Assembly: GCA_030522415.1 (NCBI GenBank) | Contig: CM060113.1 | Coordinates: forward strand, 3,988,967-4,052,966 | Length of the DNA: 64,000 nt | Reading direction: 5' to 3' | Source of the DNA: Channallabes apus | Taxonomy: Eukaryota; Chordata; Actinopteri; Siluriformes; Clariidae | Shown: one piece after another, positions 1 to 11,711 of the stretch | Layout: each line of letters starts with the position of its first letter | Numbering within the stretch: position 1 is the stretch's first letter | Notes under the pieces: generated by a model | What the model was told of the DNA's origin: nothing | The model's database searches: none | What the model saw: the letters and a program-made list of their open reading frames with translations, nothing else | Made by a program: the position numbers and the translations under genes

Positions 1-34
1 TGATCATCTGCATCAGGTTCCTCTGCTTGTTCAT

Positions 35-86
35 TTAAGGGCCTTGCTGAAGGGCCCACTAGTGGCAACTCGGTGGTGTTGGGGAA
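35..86 (-). repeat. Fragment of tRNA-derived teleost SINE
   Basis: The stretch around 35-86 matches, with few differences, the 'ttaagggccttgctcaaggg' body of the better preserved SINE at 20855-21060. Only this short body segment is recognisable; the tRNA-like head and the tail are absent. Orientation is taken from the better copy. Confidence 0.5.
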
Positions 87-692
87 CGTTCCAATAAACA
101 GTTCGTCTGAGATGCTTTTTGGCTCACCATGTTTGTAAACAATGATGATCTGAGTAACTCCTTGCCGTCTGATCATGGAGAATCATCTCAAAATGTTCAG
201 CTTCTCTGAATCACACATTCTCAGTTTCATGCTAAAATATATTCAGTGCTATTATTATTAGTATTATTATTATTAGTTTCCCACCTGTTCAGATCTTTAA
301 ACCTGCCTTAAGTGATGATCCTGGAGACATTTTTTTTATTTTTGATGAGGAAGAGGAAGAGGAAGGATGAGGGTGGATACCCAGAGACACATAGCTAGAA
401 ATCTTAAAGAGTCAACATGGCCATGATCTCCTCAACCTGGGTCTTCTCAAAAATGTCTTCTTGCTATTTGCTGGTCTGTTGAGAAGAACAAAACAACCCT
501 CTAATAACCTTCTACGCCTACCGGAGTTGTCGCTCTTAAACAATAATGAACTAATAGCTAAATTTCAAGCTTAGTTGCTCAGAAAGGGGAAACATTTCAC
601 CGCAAACGTTTTATCATAAAACCACAGGGGTCGTTATACAGCTTGCGTGTCCGTGTAAAGCAAATTCGAATGTGGAAATCCCATAAGATCGT

Positions 693-735
<43 letters not shown>

Positions 736-2180
736 ACCACTTTTCCATTTTTCACGTCTTTCCCAATTCTTCCGAGCTGTATCTGGGCAATGTGCCGCTG
801 CCACATGATTAGATGATTGGATGATTGAGTCCTCTCTATTTCCAGTCACATATCGAGTCTTACTCCCATTTTTGTTCGCTGATTGATGGGAAATCAACGC
901 TCCAGCCGGTATGCCATTATGTGTTTGGAAGTTTTAGAAAACAAGCGGGGCGAATTTAGAAATCTGGGGCAAATATGAGGAAATCTAAATCATATCTTGC
1001 ATGCTCTAATTAGGCAATCTCTCTCTTTCACACACACACAGATGCAGACACACACACACAGCTGGGCCTCAAACACCTGTCTGAACGGCTCCCCCTGGGT
1101 CCCAAAAACGCATAAACATTCATTACCAGGCTTCTTCTCTTTCTTTCAGCTCATTCCTCCTAAGAGATTTAAATTACCATGAGATATTTAAACAGAGCAA
1201 AGAAGCGTGGAATAACAATAAAAATGAAGCCGCTATTTGGTTTTATTATTACGTCTCACACCATGGAAGCCCTGGGGACCTGCTGCATGTAGAAGTTTAA
1301 AGCTCAGATGAAGGCGTTTCGTATCGCGAAATAAAGAAAGGCCTGTAATTCTCCGGCGCTCGTTATTCAGCTCAGGCACTTCAGCGAGACTGGATGAATC
1401 TGGGGCAAATTCAAAAGGAAACACACGTTTCGATTGAGTGCAAATTGGCCTTGTATTATCTTCTCACAACTCCTTTCATAGGCAGAAATTGACTTGCTCC
1501 ACGTTAGAATCCGACGCCGCTTTCAAACGCCACCGTCACCATCGGAGGATAATGAGTTTGCTTTTTAGCCCAACGCTGTTCCTTTTCATGCGGCGCGTCT
1601 GAGGGCCGTCGAAGCAGAACAATGAAACGATGAATGTTTTTTTTTTTTTTTCCTTACAAAAAAGCCTATCAGCTACGTAGCTGCATGGCAGAGCGTAGCC
1701 GTGCGGTGAATCAGGCGTACGGTGAATTGATGACAATCTACTGATGCCACGGACATCGCAGTGCATCTAGATATAAACTTTTGCATAGACATCGCACATT
1801 CATTACAGGCTTCAGATTACGATCAAAAACTGACAGGAGAAATAACTCATAACCGAAGTCCCGAATCTTCCTCTCACTAACAGTGCGGAAATTAGGCCAT
1901 GTCTCTGTTAGAGGTGGCACGCCTTACTCGAGGAAAAGGCCACACTCTCAACTGTGATAACTCTAAATGTTGATCTATATTTAACTATAATGTCAGTTGC
2001 TATATAAATCTTTCTTTCATTTGTCATTTATTTCTGTCTTTATTCAACATTACCAGACGGAAGCCACATCTGCTTTATTATGATTGACAGATGCCACACC
2101 TTCTCCTGTAGGACTCACAAGCCACTAAAGCCATGTGTGCTGAAGTTCCATAGATCGTTAGTTGCAACTGAAGCACACCC
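87..2180. other. Non-coding DNA, no gene seen
   Basis: No open frame longer than about 90 codons, and none with recognisable protein sequence. It holds a (TA)n array at 696-733, a CA-rich patch near 1030-1060 and a T run near 1638. The part at roughly 950-1440 is complex, non-repetitive and contains homeodomain-type TAATTAG words, so it could be a conserved non-coding element, but this cannot be decided from one sequence. Confidence 0.6.
696..733. repeat. (TA)n microsatellite
   Basis: About 19 TA dinucleotides without visible interruption. The YIYIYI-type reading frames crossing it are translation artefacts. Confidence 0.95.
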
Positions 2181-2449
2181 AGGCCACACACCTTTTCATG
2201 TGGCCAACAAGCATCGAGGCCACGCCTCTTTTCTGTGACCGAAAGGTATAGAGGCCACACCTCTTTCAATGCGACTAACAGACACCAAGGCCACACCTCT
2301 TTTCTGGGACTGACATTCATGGGGGCCACACCTCCTTTACTGCGACTAACAGGCATCAAGGCCATGTCTCTTTTCTGGGACTGAAAGGCATAGAGGCCAC
2401 ACCCCTGTTCATGTGGCCAACAAGCATCGAGGCCACGCCTCTTTTCGGC
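2181..2449. repeat. 35-36 bp minisatellite, about 7.5 units
   Basis: Successive units begin AGGCCACACCTCTTTTC or a near variant and are 35 or 36 bases long. Units 1 and 7 share the longer internal block 'catgtggccaacaagcatcg', while other units carry a 'gggactga.aggcat' version, so the array has a higher-order pattern. Degenerate units may extend left to about 2085. Each unit carries a CCACACC or CCACGCC word, which resembles KLF/Sp-type GT boxes; a regulatory role is only a guess. Confidence 0.85.
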
Positions 2450-2796
2450 AAATTCACGACCCTTTTCTCTAAGACGTCATGCCTCCATCACTAAATCCCT
2501 GAATGGCACATCAGTGACCACACCCACACTTACACACTTACACACACCTTAGGGGATCAATTCATTAAAAATAAATGTGATTTTTATTTTAATTTTTTTA
2601 GGGAGAGAAACTTGTGTTGCAGACTAAAGAGAGGTAATTAACTTCCTGACATCTCACCGGATTCTTAATCATCAGTAGTCCTTTAATCCTTCCTCACACA
2701 CTCCTGGCATTAACGACCTTCCGCAGTGCGGAGAGACCTTTACTAACATCGGGCTCACACTATAGATACAAACAAGTCCTCTCTCGCCATCGTGCA

Positions 2797-2842
<46 letters not shown>

Positions 2843-4776
2843 TGCACACACTTTAATCGGATTAACCTTCATGCAGTCCGCCCTGGTCTGCTGCCATTTT
2901 CTTCAGGTCTGATTCGAGTCTAAGTTCACTAAATGCCACTATTGCGCTCTGTACTCGCTCGGTCAATAGTCATGCCGTTGTGTAGACGCTCCCATCACGC
3001 CTGTCCTTTACACACATGGATCGTTCCTTCAAACACAACTGTGTCTTCTGTTTCATTTCATTTTAATGGCAGTCAATGGGTCTCTGTGTTGATAATGACC
3101 AAAGAAACAAATTGGCTTTAATAAATCTGTTTTATTTTTTTAGTTTCATGAACACACGTACAGTAGCTATCCAACTACTTAACTAAAACTAACATTCACA
3201 ATGTAACAAAATCACATTCACACATCTTCATGCAAACTGACGTAAATCAAATTGTTTTTACTGCCCTAATTCGTTAATCTGCCTCCTTGCACATCATCAT
3301 CTTTACGACCACGACACATTAGTGGAGACATTATAAGTAAGAAACCCCTATTTTAACTACCTTTTACACCATCATGTGACAGGTCTTCCTAGAACGCCAC
3401 ATGTACAGTATGCTAATTTAAGGAGTGAAGCCACATGATAATTACACGTTCGATCCATCGCAGGTCATACAATCGCAGACGGACAGAGTTAAGTGTAGGT
3501 ATGAAGATCCAATCAATCTGCACATCTTTCTGTGATTATCTAAGATGTGATGTGAATGCTAACATATCTTTGTGTGACCACAAAAAACAGAGGTTAAATT
3601 ATTTTTCAAGTATAAGGATATTGAAATAAATGAAGCAGAGGAAGGTAAAAAGGTAGAAAAATGTCCAATAAAGGAAAATATTTGTAGCACATCGAGGAAG
3701 CTAAAATGGTGTAACTATGTAGTCTTTTGATATATATGATAATAATATGATAATAATATTAATATAATTTTAATATAATATACATCATGCTATTTTTCAT
3801 TTCCTGATTTGTGTAATTTATTTTTTTTGCCAGACCTGTGTACTTCCTTTATTTTTTTTTTATGTCTGTCAATAATGGATTTTCTTCCTCATCACTTTTC
3901 CAGATTAGACAATTTTGTCAAGTGTCCATGTTCTAGTTGCCTCCAATGTCGATCGAAAAACTCAAACAACTTCAGTGTTACCCCTGTCCCCATGGTTGAT
4001 TCTTTGTAAGAGTTAGAGAGTTGCGGTCGCCCTTGTGCTGTACTTTTTGCAATAAATTATTTATCTCTAGAGAATGCTAAAAGTTTTACTAGTATATATA
4101 TATACTAGCACGATGGAAAAATGGCATGAAATAAAAAAATATATATAAAAAATCGGTAATAAATTATGCAAATTGATCATGCATATATTTCCCAGAAAAG
4201 GTTAATGAAAACCTAAGATTGAAAATCTATAATTATTTGCATGTATCTATATTAATAAATGTGAAGGTTAGTGTGAGGAATATAAGTTAAAATTACAGCG
4301 CGTACGTTTTTCACATAAAGCACCTGTTAGAGTTAGAAGAGATGCTTTGTGGTGATTGGGGGTGTCTGAGGTTCTAGGGATGAGTTTTATTAATAAAATC
4401 CACACACTCCGGAGCCACACTGATGGGATCTTATGGATCATCTCTTCTTGTTCAGGGATAAATAAATAAATAAATAAATATCCCATGCATTTTAATTTTT
4501 CATAACAGAAATGACAAATTGTACTCTACGTATAATATTGTTTTTCCTTCCTTGGTAGTTAAAGCTGTCTTGAGTGGACAGAGGTTAATTATTGATTATT
4601 TAGTCATATAGTGTAAAACATCTTAATCAAATCTAAAAGATTAAAAATAACATATATAAAATAAAAGAGTCTAGTCAGCTATTCATTTGTTGTGAGATAG
4701 ATAGATAGAACAAATGTTTACAGCTGACATAATGTATGTGAGAACGGAAACTAGATTTGCGATAAAGAAAAAACAG
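2450..4776. other. Non-coding, AT-rich DNA with simple repeats
   Basis: No coding region supported. It contains a (CA)n run (2800-2839), T-rich tracts near 2580 and 3840, an AT-rich part at 3720-4260 with a short TA palindrome near 4095, an (AAAT)n run near 4458-4480 and a short GATA run near 4700. I see no recognisable transposon protein or tRNA-like sequence. Confidence 0.6.
2800..2839. repeat. (CA)n microsatellite
   Basis: Twenty CA dinucleotides; likely polymorphic in length. Confidence 0.95.
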
Positions 4777-5256
4777 AAAATGTAAGTACAAGGCCTCCGA
4801 GTGGTGCAGTGGTAAAGCACTTGCACTCTCATCCGGAGATCACTAGTTCGATTCCCGGGTGATGCTGTAACTTCCTGCAGCCAGAGGTCTAGAGAGAGCT
4901 GATTGACCGAGCTTTCTCAGAGGGGAGGGATCAAAGGTATTTAGTGCTCCCACATTAATCACGGCTCTACAGCCAATCAGGGGCCTCTGTGAGCTCACAC
5001 AAATGGAAGGAGCGGATAGCGCTGTCCTCCGAGTGTGTTACGCCATATACCCACCTTCCCCCAACGGTGGGTTACTGAGCAGTTCGAAAACATGCGGTCA
5101 GCTGGCGTCATGTGGTTCAGAGGAATTAATAGTCTTCGGTCCTCCCTTAATGTGGGAGCCCCCTAGTGACGGGGAGGAATTGGTCATGACTAAATTAGGG
5201 AGAAAATCCAGGAAAAAATGCAAACTAATAAAAAATATTTAAAAATGTAACTACAA
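4777..5256 (+). mobile_element. Full-length tRNA-derived SINE with target duplications
   Basis: The body (4792-5241) starts with a tRNA-like head: an A-box-like GTGGTGCAGTGG at 4801-4812 and a B-box GTTCGATTCCC at 4846-4856, together a split RNA polymerase III promoter. About 380 bases of SINE body follow, and the element ends in an A-rich tail. It is flanked by a 15-bp duplication, AAAATGTAAGTACAA at 4777-4791 and AAAATGTAACTACAA at 5242-5256, with one mismatch. That pattern is expected of insertion driven in trans by LINE machinery. The 79-codon reading frame inside it has no family resemblance and is not a gene. Confidence 0.85.
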
Positions 5257-6424
5257 AAGAATAAAAGCATGTTTTGTTAATTCTGTCATCCTTATGCTAT
5301 TCCCTACTTATACTGGGTTTTTAATTGTCCACAGTTGTTTTTAATGTAATTAATATTCCTCTCTTCTTGTTTAGAGGTTCTCCTGAAAGCATTTAAAACA
5401 ATTAATTAGTTCCTAAAAACAGTGGGCTTCGATCAATTTCCAGGTCACGGGCTGAAGGGCGCAGGATCAAGGAGGCATTAATTAGAGTATTGGGAAACAT
5501 CCATCACCTACTGAGCTCCCGCTGTTGCTGAGTGCTGAGTGCTGAGAACCGATCCGGTGTTTAAACACTGCGTGTGATTCAAATGTATGAATGTGTGTGC
5601 AAGTATGCCTTAAGGCTGCTTTCACAATGCAGTTTTTCATTCATTTTCTTATGCTGTTGTGTTCTCTCACGAGGTGCCATTCTTTCGGTAGGTGAGAATG
5701 CGGTAATCACGCTCGGGTCTGAGAGCGTCTGAGCGAGGTGATCTATCGGAGCTTCCAAGTGAACCCGAGACTCTGAATCAACTCAACTGCATGTTTGGAA
5801 GTGAATCAAAGATGGCATGCTGTAGACTCTGAAGGGAACAGACTGAGCCAAAAAGAGTTCACCGTGCAACAATGGTGTTTTTGTATTATTTCTGAAGTTC
5901 ACAGAAATGTGGAGAGGGAAAGAGTGGCTGCAGGGGTAAGGGTAGTGTTTTCAAAGGTGTGGTGTTGACGGGTGAAGAGAGGAAAGGCCTGAAGCAGTGT
6001 TTGCCTTGTCTGCATCGGCTGCATTAAATGCATATTCTGTCAACCCGAGGGAGAAAGTCATGGCAGGTAGCGTCTACACAGAAGCCAAACAAAGGCATAA
6101 GTGTCTGCATTGCAAGCTTTGTTGTGAGTGTAACTTCCTTTTAAATCTTCTCCAGGAGGGTGAGGTGATACTGTGATCATTATATGCCCGTAGTGTGCTA
6201 TCTCTGCAGCTTGTCTCTGCATCGTGCCCTTTCAACTGGTCCACGATGCTGTTGGTGCTGAAGTGGTGCTGATCTTTCAGCACCAACAAGGTAGTCATAA
6301 AGTATGAGAAACAATAAAAAGTTTACAGTATGTTCCCAGGATGAAGGACTTTGCTTTCAATTTATTTATTTGAGCTGCTCAAGTAACCTTGTGTTCACAC
6401 TAGTAGTAGTTTGTGTTTTGTTTA
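5257..6424. other. Non-coding; possible conserved element at 5380-5530
   Basis: No gene seen. The segment 5380-5530 is complex, lacks repeats and holds two TTAATTAG-type words, as conserved developmental enhancers often do; a short GAGTGCT triplication follows at about 5526-5545. Conservation cannot be judged from one genome. A 12-bp perfect hairpin lies at 6251-6287. Confidence 0.45.
6251..6287. repeat. Perfect 12-bp inverted repeat
   Basis: GTTGGTGCTGAA (6251-6262) and TTCAGCACCAAC (6276-6287) are exact reverse complements around a 13-base spacer that itself repeats GTGGTGCTGAT. No U run follows, so it is not terminator-like. Confidence 0.85.
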
Positions 6425-6590
6425 GATTGATGGCGTTCAGCTGACACCCTTATCCAGAGTGACTTACGTTTTTTAATCTTGTAAATCTGAGCAGTTTAGA
6501 GTTACATAAAGGCTTAGTCAATGGTGGGGTTTGAACCTGGGACCTTACGATGAGTAGTTCAACACCGAACTACCCCTTATGGCAGTTATT
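6425..6590 (-). repeat. Diverged tRNA-derived SINE (minus strand)
   Basis: Matches the element at 20855-21060: 'ttatccagag.gacttac' near 6460, 'gagcagtt.ag.gttaa' near 6490, and 'ggggtttgaacctggga' near 6527, the reverse complement of a pol III B box. The middle is shortened relative to the better copy. Confidence 0.7.
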
Positions 6591-6847
6591 GTCCAGGTAT
6601 AGTAGCTAAAGTACTGTATGTTGTAGCAGACAGAGGACATTTCTACCATAGTCGTCGAGGGGGCACACTCACCCGAGTTCTCCCTACTTGCATTTTCTTG
6701 CAAAGTGGGTTCTTTACTTATATCCTGTGCATGATCTGTTCTCCCCAGCCATGTTTTTTTGCCTTGATCTTGCCCTCTTAATATATACTGTATACATAGC
6801 TTTTAAAGCTAACTAGCACCAAACCCCTGCTTAAGCAACATTGGGAC

Positions 6848-6906
6848 CGGTGTAACACACTCAGAGGATAGCGCTATCCACCCATTCCGCTTACATGAGC
6901 TCAGAG
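6848..6906 (-). repeat. Fragment of the 4.8-kb SINE family
   Basis: Reverse-complemented, this stretch resembles the central body of the SINE at 4792-5241 (GAGCTCA...GGATAGCGCT.TCCTC.GAGTGTGTTA, about 4990-5040 there). It is a short internal remnant. Confidence 0.6.
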
Positions 6907-7019
6907 ATACCCATGTAAACATCCCCCCCCAACCATACACTGTAACTAACTTTTGGTTATCTAACTTGGTTGAGGAGGTATCTAATAATTTATTGATGAT
7001 ATCTATTATTTCTAAACAA

Positions 7020-8683
7020 CACTGTAAAAATTTTTCGTAATTCTAACAGTAAAATATCGTATAAATGCTACAGAATAAAACCGTATTTCACAAAACTTGG
7101 GATAACCGTAGAATTTACAGTGAAAAACTGTAATTAGTTTTACAGAGTAAGAACTTAAATTTAACAGTTAAAAACATATGAAAATATGGGTTATTGCAGT
7201 AAAATTTTAAATATACTGTATTTATAAAAAGGAAACTCTCAGAGAAGGTTTTATTTGTTACTAATATAATGGCGCATCAGTTTATAATTTACTAAACCTT
7301 TGTTGATAGAGTTTAAAAATCAGAAAAATATCTGCTCTGTAAAAAATAAACTTTAAAATTTTATGGTAAAAAACTGGCAGCTGTGGTTGCCAGAAATTTA
7401 CCATAAAAAATATGGTAGCAACGTTATTGGTTGTACGGGACTGCACTCATTATACTGTATATTTAACGGATTTTAATATTTTTTTCTACGGTTCATAAAT
7501 AAACCGTAAATTTTACGGTTAAAAATTGGCAGCTGTGGTCGGCAGAAATTTACCTAAAAAATACGGTAGCAACGTTATTGTTTGTACGGGACTGCACTCA
7601 TTATACTGTATATTTTACGGATATTAATAGTTTTTTCTACGGTTTATAGCCGTCTAATTTACATTAACCAAGGACTTAAAATTAGTGAATGGTATTCCAC
7701 CCTTTGATGACTGTGGCGAGGACAGCCGCTAGCACGCGCCACTTTGCCCGACGCCACCGCCATACTTAGAGTGTCTGCCCAAAAAAATGTCCATCCTGAC
7801 ATTTGTATATTTGATTTTGAGAATTTAAATATTGTTTTGCTGTCTTTGTTAAAAAATACATGGGGCCGTGCTGATGTCCGAGTCTTGAATAACTTTTGAT
7901 GGGTTTTGATGATTTGATTTTGGTTTGCATTCATCAGTTAGTATAAAAGTCCTCTTAATAGTTTCTTAACAGTAAAATCCGAATGCTTAGCAATGTAACT
8001 TCTATCTCTTTTAGCTCCAGCTAGTGTGATAAAATGATGCTTTCACAGAATTGCTGAATGAAGTCACTGTGGTTATTCATAATAAAACAAACAGTCCAAC
8101 AACAACGACAGCAATTGTGTAGCCAGCACGGTAGTGTAGCGGTTAGCACTGTCGCCTTCCACCACCAGGGTCCGGGTTCGATTCCCGTCACTGTGTGCAT
8201 GGAGTTTGTATGTTCTCCATGTGCTTGGTGGGTTTCCTCAAGGTACTAGTCACCCCCCCCCCCCACTATATACAGGATAAAGTTGTGTGAGTACTGATCT
8301 GTAAAAAAAATATGGAAATAAACTGTTATTATTACAACATAAATCTTTAAATTAGACAGTTCTGAGCTGTAAAAAACATGGTTATGATCTGTATTTGTTA
8401 CAATGTAAACCCTGGAATGTGACGGGAATAAATAGGTTTTTCTAACAACATAAACATGTTAATTAGACAGTTATAAACCGTAAAAGAAAAACAATTAAAA
8501 TCTGTAAAAAAATTTACGGTAAACTTCTGGCAACCACAGCTGCATTTTTTTACTATGAAATTTAAGTTTTTTTTTTTTTTTTCACAGTGCAATAACGGTG
8601 CTACCGTATTTTTTACGGTAGAATTCTGGCAACCACAGCTGCCGTTTTTTTACTGTAAAATTTACTATTTATTTTTTACAGTG
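7020..8683. mobile_element. Non-autonomous terminal-inverted-repeat DNA element, copy A
   Basis: Outer ends are mirror images: CACTGTAAAAA at 7020-7030 and TTTTTACAGTG at 8673-8683. Further in, GGCAGCTGTGGTTGCCAGAA (left, about 7376) recurs inverted as TTCTGGCAACCACAGCTGC(C) on the right (about 8525 and 8627). The left arm has a tandem duplication of period about 152 bp (ggcag at 7376 and 7528). The centre (about 7650-8120) is not palindromic and is strongly shared with the copy at 59328-60799; a truncated V-SINE lies at 8122-8253. I see no transposase and no clean target duplication. The family is known from fish genomes, but I cannot assign a superfamily. Confidence 0.75.
8122..8253 (+). 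repeat. V-SINE 5' half inside TIR element
   Basis: Contains the tRNA-like head (GTAGTGTAGCGGTTAGCACT, then GGGTTCGATTCCC) and the start of the conserved V-SINE core, then stops at 'ggtactagtca' before a C run. The same truncation point occurs in the related copy at 60228-60380. Confidence 0.85.
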
Positions 8684-10546
8684 AAGGTTAATTTAACTTT
8701 TCAACCTCTGTTCTTCTCGCTAATGAACAATTGAGCTTTACAAGTGTGTACAGACCTTCCTTTTCCTCTTATGTGGTTCATTTAATTATGTCCTATGTGA
8801 TACTGAACAAAATCCTACAATGAATAAACCGTACGTCTCGATTCAGCTCCGATTTAGGCTCGGAAAACAGGCTAAGCATGAAAGCACGGCAGGACAGTGT
8901 GCTAAGTCGAAGATATGTGGTGTTATCATCATGTATTCTTTGAAGCAGTGACTTTTTCCTGTGGACGTTTTGCCATAATTCAAAGCTGTCATAAAGAAAC
9001 GTGATACAATACCTCGGTTACGAGTTGGAGTCTTTCTGAACTCAAGGTGCTTGTAGCAGTGTAATGGCTAATCCGGTGCCATATCCAATAATCACACTCC
9101 AGCGTGAGCGAGACGCGTAAGTCTCAAATTAGGTACAAAAGCGGAAGAAGAAGAGGAAGTAGAAGAATGTCTTTGTACTGACATCCAGAACAAGACGTCT
9201 CTCTGAAAGAAATGCAAATTACTATGAACCAGCATGAAACACAAAGGTTTCAAATACGCTTGACAATGATAACTCACGAAAGACATGTTCTAATGAGATG
9301 GGAACAAAGAAAAAAGTAAGGAGGGGGAAAAAGAAAGAAAAGTGAAAGAGAAAGACGTTTTAATCTTTTAAAATCCCAGGCAGTCGGCACGTTGTTAGAC
9401 AAACCGAATGTCAGAATGTTGATTTTTTTTCCCATGCACCCCCACCCTACTCCCCTATAAAAAGGCTTATTTATTTATTTCCGACTCCTGCCGTGAGCTC
9501 TAACGAGACATTGGCGCTTTGAAGAGTTTAGCCTGTCACACTTAATAGTTGGCCTTTCTGAACTCGCTAAGCTGCTGCTCCCTAACACCGGCATGCCAGT
9601 CAAGGAAGGGTTCACGCCGTGTGCATTAAGGCATGCTAGCACAAAGCAATGATGAAAATAAAGTGCTTGGTTTTGTACGTGGGGCGCGTGAAAAAAAAGC
9701 CAGCGCTGTGTTTCAAAGGCGTCATGAGGTAAAGAGAACATTCATTTTATCACAGTTTTATATGTAAAAGAATCCGACACTATTTCAGTTTATTCTGAGA
9801 TGGCTTTCAGATCGAGAGTGACGGGCCTGTTGTGAAACATTTGTTCTTTTTTTCAATATTAATGTGGCAAGATACGGAGGAGAAGGTTCATGAATTGTGA
9901 ACCTCTGTGAATTCTGGTGCTTACACAATGCTCAGGATTGATTGGCACCGGATTTAGCTTTGTGAAAATGCTATTTTTTGTAATTTCGCCAATGACACTT
10001 AGTACCTTGGCCTGATGGTGGTTTCAGTTCATTTCAGAACAATCCATAGTTAGAAGTGGTCTTTGATGGCTCTACTGGGATGATAGTGGATACTTTAGCT
10101 CTCTACCAAAATAGAGATCTACAGCAGTGAGAAAACCTCCCAATTTTCCCATCTGTTTGGTTTCAGCATAACACTTTTATTATACAGTTTCAAAATTGTA
10201 TTTACTTCTTTACCCATGTCAGGATAAGGGTACAAATGAATTCAAGTCATGCTTGAGATTGGAAACCTTCAAATACCTTTCAGTCTTTACTTCAAATATT
10301 TGCCTTATTTTGTCCAGTGCCTCAATGATTACATTGTTTTTCAAGACCACATTCAGCAAGACTAAAACAAATCCAATTACACATAAATATAATAAATACA
10401 AGAAACATTACAAAATAAAATATCTCAAAACTGCTGTCAACCTCCCCAAGCACTTTTACTAATATATAGACATCGATAGGAATCCAGCAGGAACCCTAAC
10501 ATAATGTTGTAAGTTGGTTGTAACAACATTGTGATGACCTTCAATA
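8684..10546. other. Non-coding DNA, nothing recognised
   Basis: Complex, mostly non-repetitive sequence. The longest frames (88 codons at 9475-9741 minus and 10196-10462 plus) have no recognisable protein features. A TATA-like CTATAAAAAGG near 9456 has no gene visible downstream. Confidence 0.55.
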
Positions 10547-11055
10547 CAGAGGTGTGAGGTAACTGAGTACACACACTTTGTTACTGTAGTGGAAATTACT
10601 ATTTCATGTATCTGTCCTTTAATTCTGTAGTTTTATCAGTGAATATTTTTCCACTACTCAAACTCTCCACTCAAAAGTAAAGCAAACATCTGTACTTTAC
10701 TTCTACTCAAGTACATTTTTGAATGATGTTGCCTAACCTAACCACGTAATATTCAAAGCCACCTACTGACTACTGTGTGTAATCACGTGACTTGCTTTTC
10801 CTCCGAGACACACCTTATAATGCAACAAGTGTTTGAAATGAGAAGCAGAGTTAGTTGCGGACTCTGAAAAAAACAACACAATCACGATTGGGAAGCAGTG
10901 AGAGACAGAAAGAGAGACGAAAAGAGAGAGAGAGGTATTATTTTCACTATGAAAAATGCCACTGTGAGCTCATACAAGCCCTGTAATTTTACTCAAGCAC
11001 ATAAGTAAATGTAGAACTTCTACCCATACTTGAGTATTTTATCCAAACACAATGT
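10547..11055 (+). mobile_element. Probable hAT (Tol2-like) non-autonomous relic
   Basis: Begins with CAGAGGTGT, the hAT/Tol2-type terminal start, and carries TACTTCTACTCAAGTA and ACTTGAGTATTTT words typical of Tol2-like subterminal regions. The right terminus is not visible and no 8-bp duplication could be found, so the borders are approximate. No transposase coding remains. Confidence 0.45.
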
Positions 11056-11284
11056 TGCAAAGAAAACATAAAAAAACAATGAAACCGTAACCTTTATTTG
11101 GAGCATTGATACAGATTATCATCTATTCGCACGACTTCTGAGCACATCCATACTCTCTTAAATTTTAACAGGGTCTAGAATTCCAATCGGAGATTGGGAC
11201 GAACACAACAGCTTCCCAAGAGTGTGTCTCTTAGTGTTGTAATGTTACCTTTCTGTTTCATTTTCTTTCAGAAATATTACATAT

Positions 11285-11430
11285 GGTGGCACAGTGGCTT
11301 AGTGATTATTACTGTTGTCTTATAGCTCCAGGGTCTGGGTTGGATTTCCGACCAGGTTTGATTCCCACTTCTGTCTGAATGGAGTTTGCATTTTCTCCCT
11401 GTGCTTGGTGGGTTTCCTCCATGTACTCTA
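11285..11430 (+). repeat. V-SINE, left part, interrupted by DIRS copy 1
   Basis: A diverged V-SINE head and core (GGTGGCACAGTGGCTTAGTG..., then GGAGTTTGCATTTTCTCCCT, GTGCTTGGTGGGTTTCCTCC) ends abruptly where the DIRS left terminus begins. The matching downstream piece is at 16052-16090. Confidence 0.8.
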
Positions 11431-11478
11431 GTTCCCTTTCAAAGGCTTTCTCTCGATGCTGCGTGAGAACGCTATGGG

Positions 11479-11552
11479 AACCATTTTGTGTGCCGGTTGT
11501 GAAGCATGTGTGCAAACACGCCAAATTTTTTGGCTATATATAACCTTGGTCA
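11479..11552 (+). repeat. DIRS copy 1 left inverted terminal repeat
   Basis: Pairs with 15930-16003 in inverse orientation. Shared landmarks are TTGTGTGCCGGTTGTGAAGC and the TTTTTTGGCTATATATAACC segment. Confidence 0.9.
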
Positions 11553-11585
11553 GGTGACGTCATCTGATTAGACGCAGCTGCATGT

Positions 11586-11593
11586 TATAAATA
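11586..11593 (+). promoter_or_regulatory. TATA-like box of DIRS copy 1
   Basis: TATAAATA lies 119 bases before the Gag AUG and recurs at the same place in copies 2 (near 49190) and 3 (near 62858). Conservation across three copies supports a promoter role; the transcription start itself is inferred. Confidence 0.55.
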
Positions 11594-11711
11594 CTAGTGA
11601 GCCGGCAACACACCTCAGATCATTTTGTCTTCACCGACATTGTGAATTCGTGTGTGCAGCAAGCATAATTAAAAACAGAGAGAAAAATAACCCTTAAACT
11701 CACCAGATAGA

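Noticed and set aside
597..897. Two minus-strand frames with YIYIYI tracts
   Set aside because: They are translations of the (TA)n array at 696-733 and have no other protein character. The same applies to frames over TA, CA, GT, TAA and GA repeats elsewhere.
2181..2449. CRISPR-like array
   Set aside because: Whole 35-36 bp units repeat without distinct spacers, and the sequence is clearly vertebrate; it is a minisatellite.
4792..4870. tRNA gene
   Set aside because: A and B boxes are present, but the cloverleaf is poor and the sequence continues as a SINE body with tail and target duplications. The same holds for the heads at 8122, 26052, 40140, 47890 and 60228.
6074..6298. 74-codon minus-strand frame ending at the 12-bp hairpin
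   Set aside because: No homology or initiation context; the repeated words arise from the hairpin sequence.
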